In this document: positions 33,050-46,268 of the stretch, piece after piece
Layout: every line of letters begins with the position of its first letter
How positions within the stretch are numbered: the first letter of the stretch is position 1
Source of the DNA: Epiperipatus broadwayi
Lineage: Eukaryota > Onychophora > Udeonychophora > Euonychophora > Peripatidae
Assembly (NCBI GenBank): GCA_028023455.1
Contig: JAQFVV010006505.1
Location: 932,001 to 996,000, forward strand
Reading direction: 5' to 3'
DNA length: 64,000 nt
The notes under the pieces: generated by a model
What the model was told of the DNA's origin: nothing
Database searches by the model: none
Seen by the model: only the letters and a program-made list of their open reading frames with translations
Position numbers and translations under genes: made by a program

Positions 33050-36000
33050 CTCATAATTTTTGTTTATAAAATCATAATTTAAGGATGAATATACATATAT
33101 GATCCAATACCATCACTAATGCAACTCATATATATATATATATATTGTAACCCTCTAAAGTGTGGTCAATTCCCGCTACACATTGTCAGCTATTAAGAGC
33201 TGTATCCAAAAGCATATTATGCTATCTATTTTATGCATCAAGTACCACAACCAACATCTAGAGCAACTTACCACAGACCAAACCAATGATCTAACATAAA
33301 CTTTTATGATTTAATTTGATCGCAGTCAGGGTATACCACGATGACCTATCATAGTAGTATGATAAAATACAGTAAACAAATTATAAGTGCAATGTTATTA
33401 TGTTACAAACCTTAATTTGCGATTTTTATTGTATGAGACCCGATGGCCGACCATGTACAAGATGGCACAATTTGTGGAACTACATAAAATTATGAAATTT
33501 GAAACCATCTATATGATTTTTAATACAAATGCTAGTCTAGGTAAAGCTTTGCAATAAATAAACATAAATAATTGGGTTCTTTTATAGTTTACTATATTAC
33601 TGAGACTCTTTTTACACTGACAAATGACAGTTTAAAATGTTAAGTAAATATATTCAATCATATCATTATTTGGTAAATCTGTTTACAGGTTTAATAATCA
33701 ATTTGTATTGTATACTAGATCAACTACGCAAAGCCAAAATGATGGAAAAGGTAAATGGGATTTTATTGTACCTTATACATCATAAACTACCAAAGACGAA
33801 AAGCATCCAAATGTTTTCTCAAATATTACTAAACTCTTATATCATGTTGACGATAGTATGTACTTTAAGGTATGCTCTATCCAAGGTTTATGATTTCTGA
33901 TTTTAAGAATGACACATAGCAACGGCACAGTAAGTTTAATTATAAATCAACGTTTATTTGCAAATTTATGAATAATAAATAATTAATTCCAATGTTATAA
34001 TTAAAAAACTTAAATAAACAAATAAAATAAATAAATTATAATTCCATCGACTTTCTTCACTAACATATCATAGGTACGGTTTTAAAAACCTAATCATACA
34101 TTATTTCAATTTGATATAATGAATCTTGAGCAAATTATAATAAATTCAACATCAACTCATGAAGTATTTAACATCATTTCCAGATTCAATAAATCCATAC
34201 TGTAAAATTAGAATAATATAATAAATAATATTATATCTGTAGGATTTAGCTATAATGTAATCATTAAATAAAATGAAAATTTAAACTTACACTCCGGTAA
34301 ATAATAATCAACCGACAGTTAATTATTAGGAAGTAACTTGAATAGAATGTCCTGCTACAATTTGATGATCTAACTTATGAATTATGCTTACAAATGGAAG
34401 AAGATGATTTAGCAGATTAACTAAAATACTTTGCCCAACTTATATCTATGAAGTAAAACATATTCCTGTGGATGCGTTCATCTACACATAGGAATTAAAT
34501 AATACTAAACGCTTTGTGGATTGATACACCATCATAAAGTAATACGTATAATTACACAATTCCGCGGATTAACCACCAGCGCTGGAATGAGTGTAAAATA
34601 CAAAAAATGGCAATTAAATAATCTGCGGATTAACCACCAGCACAGATTAATGCCTTTTAACATTCTAAAACAACATTACTATTTACTTCACATTAAAGTG
34701 CAAAATCATCCTCCTCAGTTATTCTGATCATTCAGAAAACACTAACACTTTAGCAAATGTGGGTTCTTGCATAATAAAATGTTACACTAATCAGGACAAC
34801 TAATGTACTAACTTATCTTGCTTAAAATAAAACATGTGTAATGCAATATAAGTAATATTAGCATAGGAATATAAATCTGGAAAGACTCACAAAATACCTC
34901 ACAAAGATTGATACATCTCATGAATTCATTTAGTACTTTTCAAGCCCTTTCGCAAGCGCTATTCTCTTGAATAAGTATTTTATTCAACCCCTATTAATTT
35001 AAACTTAATAAATATAACTTATGAACTTCACATGCAAGTTCATATAACGATAAAATTAAAGTAATGAATTATTCATCAAATACATAAAATCTAAGAGGTG
35101 TGTGTGTGATATAAATTAAATGTATAGCATTTTAAAGTTCAATATATGAATTTTAGCAGGTGTGTGTGTCACAAATTAGATTGTATAGCATTTTATAACG
35201 ACAAATATGATCCGTGAAATCCATGTACGATGTGTCGAACAATAAATGTACGAAGTAATAGCTATAATTATAGTTGAATTCCATACATGTAATTTTTATC
35301 CATTTGTGTTAGTTATTATAATCACTATTAGATTAACGATTTTACGTGACTCCATAAACAAGAAACAATTTCAAAAACATGACTCGCAGAATTTAAATGA
35401 AAATGTTTTTTATAAGTTATTAATTTCTACATTTCTCTATTAAAAATGTTCCAAGTTTACCACATCCATGCTAAATATTTATTTATCCACGCTTAAATCT
35501 AGGAATAACAATTATAGCAATTAATTTAATCATTCCACACTGATGATAAAATTAGAAAATAGCTTTGATCAATTATTGAAGACTGTTTATTATCCAAATG
35601 ACAAACAAATTAATTAGCAAATATATTACTGGCATTATAAAGTTAAATATCAATCAATACTATATTTTTATTAGAATTTGAAACGGAAATATTTAACTAT
35701 GTTGATAACTTTAACACTTTACTTTAATTTAAACTTCTTCTTTTTTAAAAAACAAATTTTCATATTTATAAAACTTCTGTAATTAAAATACTTATTTAAA
35801 TTTTTCCAAATTGTAGAACAATAAACATTTTAAAACATACCAAATTCTTGCAATTAATTCTTTTAAACTGGGAAGCTCCGACATTTTAAATGTAATATTG
35901 GGAAATTATTACCGGTGATTTGATCCACTTGGCCAGCCGACTTGAACAGACTTTTAAATTTAGCAATTCATCTTATATTTAAATACCACGATATTATTTT

Positions 36001-36530
36001 TACGTTTATAGCAAATTTGTGGTAATCAGTTTACTTGTTAACTATTTTAAAATAAGCTTATCAAATTTACACCATTTGCCTTCTTACCATTTTCTTTTCT
36101 TTCTCCCTCCAAAAAGCAAACTAACAGACGATCTTCTCTTAAATTCGCGCTTTTTTTTTTTTACATTGAGACGCATACGTAATTACTGTATTTATTTTTA
36201 ATAATTTATTTTAATTGAACAAATGGTTTTGTTAATTCAAATGAAATAATTTTTAAGATCATTTTAAACAAATAAAACAAAATATTATATTTTAATACTA
36301 TTTTACCAAATTTAATGTGTTGTTAAAATTTTTAAAAGTTAAACATTTTGATATGAATTAGTATATGGAACGAATCAAATTTAAGTTTATTAAAATAATA
36401 TAAGAGAGTAATCTGTTCAAAGCGAAAATCAAGCCAATCAAATCACCAAAGAAGATAGAGAAATTTTTTAATAATAGTTACATCAATTATTATATTTTAT
36501 GCTAAAATATATGGTTACAATATATGTATA
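33050..36530. other. Unique-looking A+T-rich DNA with two small tandem duplications
   Basis: GCGGATTAACCACCAGC occurs at about 34562 and 34623 (unit about 60 bp). A 65-bp unit with GGTGTGTGTGT and TGTATAGCATTTTA occurs at about 35096 and 35158. No gene is supported; ORFs of 60-87 codons here look random. Confidence 0.5.
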
Positions 36531-36534
36531 TATA

Positions 36535-37235
36535 TATACAGTAAAACAGTCTATACTTAAACAATACCAATCTCAATAACAATCAGCAATCTCAATCTAT
36601 TGTTAAGGCAACCTCCTTTAAACAATAAAGTTCGATGTTCACCTTTATATATGGTGCAATATGTTTATATAAACACTAAAAATCGCAATTTGACTATAAA
36701 GAATGAAATTATTAATTAAATGAAGTTTTAACAAACCTCATTCATTATACAGATAAACATAACCTGTTCTGAAAATGTCAACTATAACTTTTAAATTGCA
36801 ATTATAACTTTCAAACTTCACTCCAAGTATGTATTACTTAGGTAATAAAGCTAATAATGATCAAGGCTAGATAGGTATTTGCTTTCCTGTATTTAATTAA
36901 CATCTATCTAGGCATGAACATTATTAGCTGTATTATCTAAGCAATATATAATCAGAGTGCAATTTGAAAGTTATAATTGCATTTTTGAAAGTTATAATTG
37001 ACTATTTGTTAGTCTGCTTTTAAGAACAGATTATGTTTATCTGTTTAATGAGGTTTATTTAAACTTCTTTGAATAAATAATTTCAGTTGTTGTAGTCAAG
37101 TTGCAATCTCTGTATATAAAGTTGGATATCCACTTTTATTGTTTGAAGGAGGATGCCTTGACAATAGATTGAGATTGCTGATTGTTATTAATATTAGTAT
37201 TGTTTAAGTGTTGACTGCTGTCCTGTATTTACATT
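36535..37235. repeat. ~700-bp palindrome
   Basis: AACAATCAGCAATCTCAATC near 36581 pairs with GATTGAGATTGCTGATTGTT near 37165. Also complementary are CATTATACAGATAAACATAA against TTATGTTTATCTGTTTAATG and TTGCTTTCC-side sequences near 36880. The centre is at about 36880-36890. No coding capacity. Confidence 0.78.
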
Positions 37236-37296
37236 AATACATATTCAGTTTTTATCAGTATTAGCTTTAATATATATATATATATATATAATAAGT

Positions 37297-37590
37297 AAAA
37301 GAGCATGCTAATAGCTCTAAACAAGTGTATTTTTTTATTTTTTTGTGATAAATGCAAGAAAAGAAAGCATTTGAAGTCTTTGTCTTGGATTGTTCCCATC
37401 CCCAGACCAGTTTCAATCTATGGCCCTCATCAGTGAGGTGCTAGAACATTAGATTCAGAATCCTAACTCAAGCTAAGCATTTATCCAATACTTAACTATT
37501 AAAGAAGAAGATCTGAAATTCTCAGACATCTATATGTCTTCAAATTTAGCTCTTCAACTGAAAAAGTTATATGGGCCTGAACTAAAATCA
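37297..37590. repeat. Second ribozyme-bearing family (family D), copy 1, one arm
   Basis: Matches the reverse complement of 61180-61480: AGCATGCTAATAGC, CCCCAGACCAG, CTCATCAGTGAGG and ATATGTCTTCAAAT landmarks in order. The LINE at 37592 begins where homology ends, so the LINE probably inserted into this element. Confidence 0.75.
37392..37450 (-). ncRNA. Hammerhead-like motif in family D, copy 1
   Basis: Minus strand: CACCUCA, CUGAUGA (complement of 37427-37433), a 12-nt stem II position, GAAA (37411-37414), then A-C-UG-G-U with C as the cleavage nucleotide (GUC), then UGGGG pairing back with CCUCA. The core is intact, but stem II (GGGCCAUAGAUU) pairs poorly here; the 61.1-kb copy has a good stem II (AAGC/GCUU). 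Confidence 0.55.
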
Positions 37591-37591
37591 T

Positions 37592-40500
37592 TTACTCCAA
37601 CCACTTTGTCTTATAATTCCCTTGTTTTATTATGAGTATGTCTACAGGAATCATTACGTTTGGTGTTGAGACCTTAGTTAAGAATAACTTTGGTGTATTG
37701 CCCAGCAGCAGTGGACAGGAGGCTACTCAGGTCGTCAACCTGCAAAATCCTCATAAATATAATTCATTGAGAGGGGATACACTGAGAATTGGAACGTGGA
37801 ATGTTAGATCTTTGAGGAAAGGTGGGAAATTGGAAAATTTGAAAAGAGAGTTGCATTTGAATAATATTGATGCAATGGGATTAAGTGAAGTGAGGTGGGA
37901 GGGATGTGGAGAAGTAAGTAGTGGAGATGTAAAGTTGTTTTATTCAGGTGGTGATATGTCAATTAATGGAGTTGGCATTGCTGTGAGGAAGAAAATATGG
38001 AATAGTGTGGCAAAGGTTGATGGTATTAATGATAGACTGATGGTGATGAGAATAAATGCAAGTCCTAGGGATTTGGTAATTATACAAGTTTATATGCCAA
38101 CTAGTACTCATGATGATAGTGAAATTGATGAAATGTATGAGAAGATAGAAGAAAGTATTCAATGTGAAGGAAAAAACGCATGTATATTGCTATTGGGGGA
38201 TTGGAATGCTGTTGTGGGGAAAGGTAGGGAAGAGAAAATTGTTGGAAATTATGGTATTGGAAAAAGAAATGAAAGGGGTAGTCGACTTGTACAATTTTGT
38301 AAAGAGAATGGGTTTGTCATTGCAAACACTTGTTTTAAAAATCATATTAGAAGATTGTATACATGGAAAGCTCCAGGTAACAAAGAACGTTATCAAATTG
38401 ATTATATACTGATTCAGAATAGATATAAGAATGCTGTTAAGGGTTCACATGCTTTGCCAGGTGCTGATATAGATTCGGATCATAATTTGGTGATGGCTAA
38501 ATTAAAGTTAAGTTTAAAAAGAATTAAAAGAGGGAAAAGATACACAAGATGGGACTTGGATAAATTGAGACAAATGGAAAAAGGAAAATTTGGTTTAATA
38601 TGTGAAAATGAATTTAAAAGAATTGTTCAGGATGGGAACTATATTAATAGCTCTGATGAGTGTTGGAATAGAATTAAAGAGGGATTCTTGAAAATAGCAA
38701 AAAATGAAATAGGTATTATTCATGCGAGAAAAGCTAAAAGACCTTGGATAACTGAAGATATGTTGGAAAAGATAGAAGTGCGGAGGTGGTGGAAGAATGT
38801 AAATACTGAGGAAGGGCAAAAGGAATATAGGAAATTTAATAATGAATTAAAAAGAGAAACAGATTTAGCAAAAGAAAAGTGGTTGGAGCAAGAATGTAAA
38901 GAGATAGAAAGGTTTCAACAGATGAAAAGATATAATCTAGCATTTGATAGAATACAAAGTATTTCTTGGGAGAAAAAGACATGGGTAGCAAGTGAGATTG
39001 TGAATAAGAATGGAAGAAGGTTAACCGATAGTAATGATATATTAAAAAGATGGGAAGAATATATTCGGTATCTGTTTAGTAGAGGAAATAATTTAATTAG
39101 TTATGAACTTGAAAATGAAGAAGATATTGCAATGGATGATAGAGGTATGGACATACTTCCAGAGGAAGTAAGAAAGGCAATCGCACAAATGAAGAATGGT
39201 AAGGCTATTGGATTTGATGCAGTACCTATAGAATTTTTGAGAGAAATGGGAGAATTTACTATAAAGGAAATAGTTGGACTTTGCAATTTGATATATAATA
39301 GTGGAGTTTGGCCTGAAGATTTTTTAAGAACTATAGTGATTCCAATTGCTAAAAAGAAGAAAGCTGTTAAATATGAAGAGTATAGGACAATAAGGGTATT
39401 GTCTCATGTTTCTAAGGTGTTATTGAGGATTTTAACTCAAAGTATTTATGGGAAGGTTGGCTATTATATTGCTGAAGAACAGTTTGGTTTTCGGAAAGGG
39501 AAAAGCACAAGAGATGCTATTTGTTAGGACAATTGCAGAAAGATATATTGAAAGAGATAAAGGAATTGGTATATGTTTTGTAGATTTAGAAAAGGCATTT
39601 GATAGAGTAAGCTGGAATAAACTGATGTCTATCTTAAGAGATAAAGGAGTATTCTGGAAAGAAAGACGATTGATATGGAATATGTATAATGGGCAAAGAA
39701 TAAGAGTTAGATTTGGATGTAATGAGACTGATGAAGTGAATATAGAAAGTGGAGTTAGGCAAGGATGTAGTATGTCACCTGTTTTGTTTAATATTTATTT
39801 AGAAGATATGCTAAATAATTATTTGGACTGTGGAGGAGCAAATGTCGGAGGGAGAGTAATAAAGTATATAAGATTTGCAGATGATATGGCTTTTATTGCT
39901 GAGGAAGAAAAGGATCTTCAGAATATGTTGAATAAATTGGAAGAAGGATGTATGGCATATGGAATGAAGATTAATATTGAAAAGACTAAGTGTTTATGGA
40001 TAGGGAGAGATGCAAAAACACTGCAAATTGGAATCCATGATGACATGGTGCAGCAGGTGAAGGGATTTAGATATTTGGGTTGTTGGTTGAGTGAGGATGG
40101 ATGAAGTTAAAAGAAGAATAGCATTGACAAAGGTGACATTTGTAAAAAGAAAGAAGATATTTTGTGGACCTATGGAAAGAGAATTAAGGAAAAGATTAAT
40201 TAAATGTTATGTGTGGAGTGTATTAATGTATGGTTGTGAGACATGGACATTGAGTAATAGATTTAAGAAATGACTGGAAGCTTTTGAGATGTGGACATGG
40301 AGAAAAATTGAAAAAATCAGTTGGGTGAATAAAATAACAAATGAAGAAGTTTTGAAAAGAGTTAATGAGGAAAGAAGATTGATTGAAAGTATCAAAGAGA
40401 GAAAGAAAAACTGGATTGGACATATACTAAGAAAAGATTATAGTTTAATGAAAGATGTTTTGGAAGGAATGGTGAGTGGAAATAAAAAGAAAGGACGGAA

Positions 40501-40672
40501 GAGATTGACATTATTGGATGATATACGAGATGGAAGGGGTTATGTGGAATTGAGGAAGTGGGCAAGGAAGAGAATGGAATGGAAGAATGGATGAACTGAT
40601 GTAGTGACTACTCTCTGGACCTGTCTATTAGACAGACTACTATTGATATGTTGATACTAGTAGGCTTAATAA
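37592..40672 (+). mobile_element. Nearly full-length LINE (RTE/CFDP2-like)
   Basis: One plus-strand non-LTR retrotransposon with a complete endonuclease and reverse transcriptase region and a short 3' UTR ending in the region of TAATAATTTAA at about 40670. The 5' boundary is placed where the flanking family D repeat ends. No poly-A tail or clear target duplication is visible. Confidence 0.8.
37632..40594 (+). pseudogene. LINE endonuclease-reverse transcriptase
   Basis: The protein starts at the ATG at 37632; about 985 codons. N-terminal APE-type endonuclease: IGTWNVRSL, GLSEVRWEG (catalytic E), LLGDWNAVVG, and DSDHNLVMAK (catalytic S-D-H). Middle: lysine-rich linker with RPWITEDML. Reverse transcriptase: AIGFDAVPIEFL, EEQFGFRKGKSTRDAI, FVDLEKAFDRV (motif A), GVRQGCSMSPVLFN and IRFADDMAFI with the FADD site intact near 39873-39884; C-terminal YGCETWTLSNRF and NWIGHILRKD. 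Only three lesions: a one-base loss at about 39520-39530, a frame change near 40095 and a TGA at 40271-40273. It nicks the target and copies its own RNA there. This is the youngest-looking element of the window. Confidence 0.92.
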
Positions 40673-40760
40673 TTTAATATAGCCAAAGCCTTAACAGCCA
40701 AATTATAATATTAATGAAAACCAATTCATATATCAAATGACCTATATAGCTTGCATTTTC

Positions 40761-40860
<100 letters not shown>

Positions 40861-40875
40861 CTGGCAAGCATCACC

Positions 40876-40965
40876 TAAGCAATTTGCAAAGGATCTCCAG
40901 TCTAATGTCACAGGATAAAACCTAAGCAATTTGCAAAGGATCTCCAGTTTAATATCACAGGATAA
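40876..40965 (+). repeat. 43-bp tandem duplication
   Basis: ACCTAAGCAATTTGCAAAGG with its following ATCTCCAGT...CACAGGATAAA occurs twice back to back, with three substitutions. Confidence 0.92.
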
Positions 40966-41121
40966 ACAAACTTTTCTTTTTATAGCTTTCTAAGAACAGA
41001 TAGATGCATAACACTCTATCATAGTTCATTTAACCTTGATTATCGCATTAATTTCAAAATAATGATAAATGCTGAAATTAATGAGACACTACAATTTACT
41101 CAAGTATATACATTTTTACAA

Positions 41122-41418
41122 TGTATGGGTAAGAGAACAAACAGGTGTTACTGACCTCATTGAAAAAATTAAACGACTGAAGTGGAGTTGGGCTGGACAT
41201 ATTGCTAAAAGAGATGATAATAGGTGGACAATTGAAATTTTAAACTGAATTCCAAGAGATTGTAAAAGACCCAGAAAGAGACCACATGTGAGATGGATGG
41301 ATGAAATAAGAAAGTCTGCAGGGGTGATGTGGAGAAGAAAACCTAAAGATTAGGAAAGATGGATTGAACTTGGAGAGATCTTCATCCTGCAGTGGATTGA
41401 TAATGGTTGATGATGATG
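41122..41418 (+). mobile_element. 5'-truncated LINE tail, copy 3, with 14-bp TSD
   Basis: Begins ATGTATGGGTAAGAG (WVREQTGVT codons) and ends in GATGATGATGAT. Flanked by ATACATTTTTACAA at 41108-41121 and 41419-41432, a clean target duplication that marks a 5'-truncated target-primed insertion. Encodes the C-terminal block with two stops. Confidence 0.9.
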
Positions 41419-41432
41419 ATACATTTTTACAA

Positions 41433-43437
41433 CATCCGCAATAGCATAAATTGACTGCAATGTATGGGAAATAGTATAGTTTACCAGTGATTAAGCTTAC
41501 ATGTTTGTTTCACTGCCCTGTCAATATTTAAACAAGTGAATAAGAGTAGCTATTTGTGGATTCTATTATTAAGTTTATGCACAACAATTCTGAACCGATC
41601 TAAACTTGCTGCATAAACTAATGCTCGCAACTACTGGTTATCGATTTAAGATTTAATAAACCTACAGTTTAAGAATACATGCAATTCATTAACTAATTTA
41701 AGGAACCAGACTACTATAAATACTTTCAGGCTGTAATGCAGGTAAGTCACTAAATGTTATATAAATGTAAGAGACAATATCTGTGTTAAATGTATTTACG
41801 AATAAATAAAAACATGAGTGAGAAAAACACTACACAATAGGAATTTTCCATCTATCGTATACTATTGTAAAGGTATAAAGCATAAGAGAGATCGGCAATC
41901 GCAAAATGGTATCATCCAAAACATGTATACAAACAAAGCATATAATATATGGTAGGAATGTCCATCTCCCATATATTATTTTGCAAAATAAAATAATTAA
42001 TGCAAGTGACTGTCGATCGCAAACAGTGTTGTATCATTTATGAATAAATAAAACACATACAAACGAATCTCAAATGTAAACAAAATAGCTCACATTAAAG
42101 TTACAGCAGTTCACTTATATCAATATGCCCAAATTATCCTTCCATAAATCTGGAGGGTAGTTGCTTAAAACTGTAAACTATTAAAAGAAAATTAAAAAAC
42201 ACAATCATAATTTATTCTGTCTATACAACCCGTTTTGCATTCAATCTACAGTTCATAAACTATGATTAAATTATTATTTTGACAATGTTTTATATTTGCA
42301 GATAGTGGAAAGGAATGGTTTTAAAATATTAAGTTTTTATAAGCATAGCCAAGGATTGAGATCAAAAGCTAATTGCTTTATGCAAAAATGTACTATTCTC
42401 TTAGATTTATGTTGACTGAATTGTGGCATGATTAAATAAAATAACAGAGCAATCTTTTATCATACTAGTTTATAATCATGATTTACAAAATCAATAATAA
42501 TGATAATATATAAAATACTTTCAGGATAATGGAGATAAATACTTAATGTTAGTACTATAAGAATATATTTTAAAGTTCTTATCCATTCACTTTTATCACT
42601 AAGAGTTTGAGTTCAGAATTCAGATATTGGTACACTTTTAGTGGATTTTGTTTAATCAACCATAGATTTGGCAATGGTAGGTTTTAATCATACTATTCTT
42701 AATTCCACAGGCAGCATCGGACAGTAGTTTAATTGTTGATTTATGCTAGTTTCCTCCAACACAGTAGACTCTTAAAGTTTAGACATTTAATAGGCACAAC
42801 ATTCCTTAAGATGTTTTTGCATTAGCTGATGACTACTTTCCAAACTTCCTTATGGACATTTGGCCTGCACTCTTCCAGGTGGCCAGAATGAAGCAGATGG
42901 TGGCTTCTCTACTCCTGCATGATATTGCAACATCAAGCACAATAAATATAATAGAATCACAATCAATGATTAATCAGCAGCATAATCTACCAAAGCAATT
43001 CAGCAATAATCAATAATCAATCATAATGAATTATAACCATTATTTATAGCTCCTGGAATTGGCTTATCAGAAAAATCGAATCTATCATCGGTCGTTTTAT
43101 TTCATTGATCTATTGGTGGAAGATAACCTCTGAACTCCACTTTGATCCATGCTTATTAGTCCAATCACAACATTTACAAAATTTTATTTTTGAAAGAGAT
43201 TACCCAACTAAATTACATCAAATATTTATCTCACTAATTGATCAATCTGTTTATAAAAATTTTAATCACACTTTCTAAGATAATGCCATTTCCAACCACC
43301 TAATTATAAAACACCTTTACAAATGTTAATAAAAGAAATATTTTGCTTTAAATTGCTTTTAAAATGAACTTATAATTAATCATATCTTATACATTTATCT
43401 GTGCATATAAATTACAAATATATATAATTTTTATTTA
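41433..43437. other. Unique-looking DNA, nothing recognised
   Basis: No coding, repeat or hairpin signal that I can support. A 42800-42930 stretch is slightly richer in G+C without an ORF. Confidence 0.5.
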
Positions 43438-44762
43438 CACCTGGGTCTCGTTTTATGTGGTAGATAATTTCCTCAGAAAAATGTGCACAAAAGAAATCGC
43501 ACAAAAATAGACTTAACTTACCTTGAAAAATGGGGGATATGTACTGGCTTTTTCAAAAATCACATAAAAGCAAAGCAACAATGTAAAATTACTTTAAAAT
43601 TCACATAAAAAAAAGGAAATAAAATATGACTAATAAAAAATTTCAAATTTAAAAAAAATTGATATAAGAGAAACTTTTTTTATTAATTGCAGTATTTAAT
43701 TTTATTCAAAACAATATATTTTTATGCATAATTTACAGTATTTTACATTTCTTCATACATAATATAGTATTTTAATCATTATCACTATTTGACGATATGC
43801 AGATTCGTTTGTAAACTATTAAGACATCAGATTCGTTGCAAGAGGAAATACAACTAGCGCCAACTTCATTTTTTTAATTGCTCTTATAGTGGATTTGCCC
43901 AAACTAAAATATTTTCCAATAGCTGTTGATCTTTTCCATTTCGCTAAGCGATCTAAAATTGAAATTTTTGTTTCCAAAGAAATTCATTTTCTTGGTTATT
44001 TTTTTCCTCTCCACTAGGGTAAACTAAAAGTTTAAAATAAAAATAATGAACTTAGACTTATGATAATAAAAAGACACCTGTTCACCACTATGGGGCAAAA
44101 TTGAATTAAAACTAACAAAAATTAAATTCTTATTTTTGTCTTTAATTTTTTAATTTTCAAATCTGTTTAAAAATCAAACTTCATAGATTCACATTAATTT
44201 CAGATCGCATTATGTAATTTTTAAATTGTTAATTACAATTAAAAATCAGACTTTAATTTTTAATTGTCATATTTAATTGTGCCCACCACTATTACTCACC
44301 TTTTAAAAATAAACTTGCGGACACTAAATTATTGATTACGTACACTTTTTTTTTAAAAAGCAAAAATAGAATGTGATTTAAAATGCAAAAACAAAACATG
44401 CATAGTATAGGCATCTATAATATTTGAACAGATTTACATTATGATCTTGTAAAATTTAATATATAAAATAGGGAAATCCTGATTTTAAGTGAATTATGAA
44501 CTTCTTTATTATAAAGCACTGAAAATATTGAAATTATTAGATGGAAGTTGAACTCCAATAATGTGCTATTACTTTAAATATGACATGTGAGTATGCAAAA
44601 TTTATAATATTTAAAGTAATAGCGCCTTATCAGAGCTCAACTTTTGATCTAATAATTTTTATCGCATAAAAGAAAACTGCATATAAAGATATTAAGGAGA
44701 AACATGAATTGCATAACTTCAAAATTGCATTAAATAAATCCACATAAAACAAGACCCGGGTA
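43438..44762 (-). mobile_element. DNA-transposon relic with terminal inverted repeats (pogo/Tigger-like)
   Basis: Left end CACCTGGGTCTCGTTTTATG and right end, reverse complement, ACCCGGGTCTTGTTTTATG: inverted termini flanked by TA on both sides, the TA target choice of Tc1/mariner/pogo elements. Inside are a helix-turn-helix relic on the minus strand, an AATTAAAAATTAAAG inverted repeat near 44200 and a hairpin at about 44525-44665 that looks like a later insertion. The catalytic region is deleted. Confidence 0.65.
43868..43975 (-). pseudogene. Transposase N-terminal helix-turn-helix relic
   Basis: Minus-strand translation: TKISILDRLAKWKRSTAIGK followed by YFSLGKSTIRAIKK, the CENP-B/pogo N-terminal helix-turn-helix pattern (S-x-x-E/T-K-x-x-I-L-D-R-L ... 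G-x-S-T-I-R-x-I). About 35 codons are legible before the frame is lost. Confidence 0.5.
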
Positions 44763-45487
44763 TATTAAAATTGTTGAAAATCTTTGCTTTTAAAAATTTC
44801 TTCAAATTTTTAAATTACAGATATAAAGCATATATAAATATCATTTTCCTATATTTACATTAATCTTGACCAATATTAGCTTTAATATATATATATGTTT
44901 TTTTTAATTTAATGGTCATTAAGGAGGGTTAAGGAATTAACTGAAAATACTTCTTCAGATTGAAAAACTGTACATAGTAGTTAATTACCATTAACTTTAT
45001 TATTTTTATTATATATATATATATCACCTTCATTACTAAAAGGAGATTGCTTTAACAGCAGTTTGAAATTCTTGAATTGTTATCTATATTGGGGTTGTCT
45101 ACATGTTGACTGGATTCTAATGATTATATATATTGTAACAATCCGGATATATATATATATATACGTCTGTGCTCGTTACTTATATATATATATATATATA
45201 AGGCTATTAAAATCAAAGAGAAAAAATGGGGCTGACAATAAATTGGTGATGATTATATAAATAAATTTTTGTAACTCAAAATGGCATAATTGCCCTTTTG
45301 ACTATTTGTTTAGCAAGATGTTATGCTATCTTTAAACTGATTTTGCAGCAAAGTTTTGTTTCTGAAGGACTTTAACATCTTACCCAATTGTATCTCTACA
45401 TTTTCTACTTTTTCCAATGTAACATTAACATGTTGACACAGAAAGTGAAATATGTGATTGAGAAAAAAAAATGGATATTACTTGATA

Positions 45488-45640
45488 TCATTGAAACAAT
45501 TAAGAGACTGAAATGCATCTGGGATAGATGTCACTAAAAAAAATGATAATAGATGGACAATCAAAGTATTGAAATGACTCAAAGATATAGTAAAATACGT
45601 AGAAGCACTACATGTAAGATGAATGAATGGGACATGAGTA
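45488..45640 (+). mobile_element. Old LINE tail fragment, copy 4
   Basis: Diverged match to the LINE C-terminal region: ATTAAGAGACTGAA, AATGATAATAGATGGACAAT and ACTACATGTAAGATGAATGA appear in the right order and spacing. No tail remains. Confidence 0.65.
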
Positions 45641-45965
45641 TTTTCTGAATTAATGTTGAGGCAATAAGTTGATGCAAATAATTTGTTCAGAAATTCATAA
45701 AAAGTTCAGGCCCCCAAAACAATAAAGCTGGGATGTTATTCATACATTTTAAACTCTACAATCTACCATTATTTTTAAGGTTTTGAATCATACAGGAATA
45801 CAATAAGAATACATATTATGAACAAGTAAAACAAACAAACAAAAACAATTAATTTGGGAAAGAGGTAGAAAGATTAGGTTATGTAAAAGATATAATAGCA
45901 TACTTTTTTTTTGCATATAGTGTCAATAATTAGTAAAATAATTAACATTTTTATATAACATTACA

Positions 45966-46268
45966 TTTTAATGTAATTATAAGGGATTGAACTCGAATTT
46001 TAAAACTCTCTACATCTATCCAATCTATCTTATACAACTGATACATATAACCACATACATGTATAAAAGATAAATGATCTCTAATATACATATTTCATGC
46101 AACCAGCATTCATCAGTTGGACCAGATCACCATCTCCCACACATATATACAATCAGTGCTCAATTTATATATATATGTGGTTATGTGTATCAGTTGTATA
46201 AGATAGATTGGGTAAATACAGAGAGCTTGAAAGTTCGGGTTCAAATTTCTTATAATTACATTAAGTTT
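45966..46268. mobile_element. Short palindromic hammerhead-family element, copy 4
   Basis: Inverted ends TTAATGTAATTATAAG and CTTATAATTACATTAA enclose shortened arms; most of the inner region of the 32.3-kb element is deleted, so only the left ribozyme remains. Confidence 0.78.
46082..46136 (-). ncRNA. Hammerhead ribozyme, slightly altered
   Basis: Minus strand: GGUCCAA, CUGAUGA (complement of 46110-46116), stem II AUGC/GCAU with a UGGUU loop (46097-46109), GAAA (46093-46096), AUA/UAU stem III and cleavage nucleotide A. The closing pair of stem II is A-U rather than G-C and stem I has a mismatch, so activity is uncertain. Confidence 0.68.
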
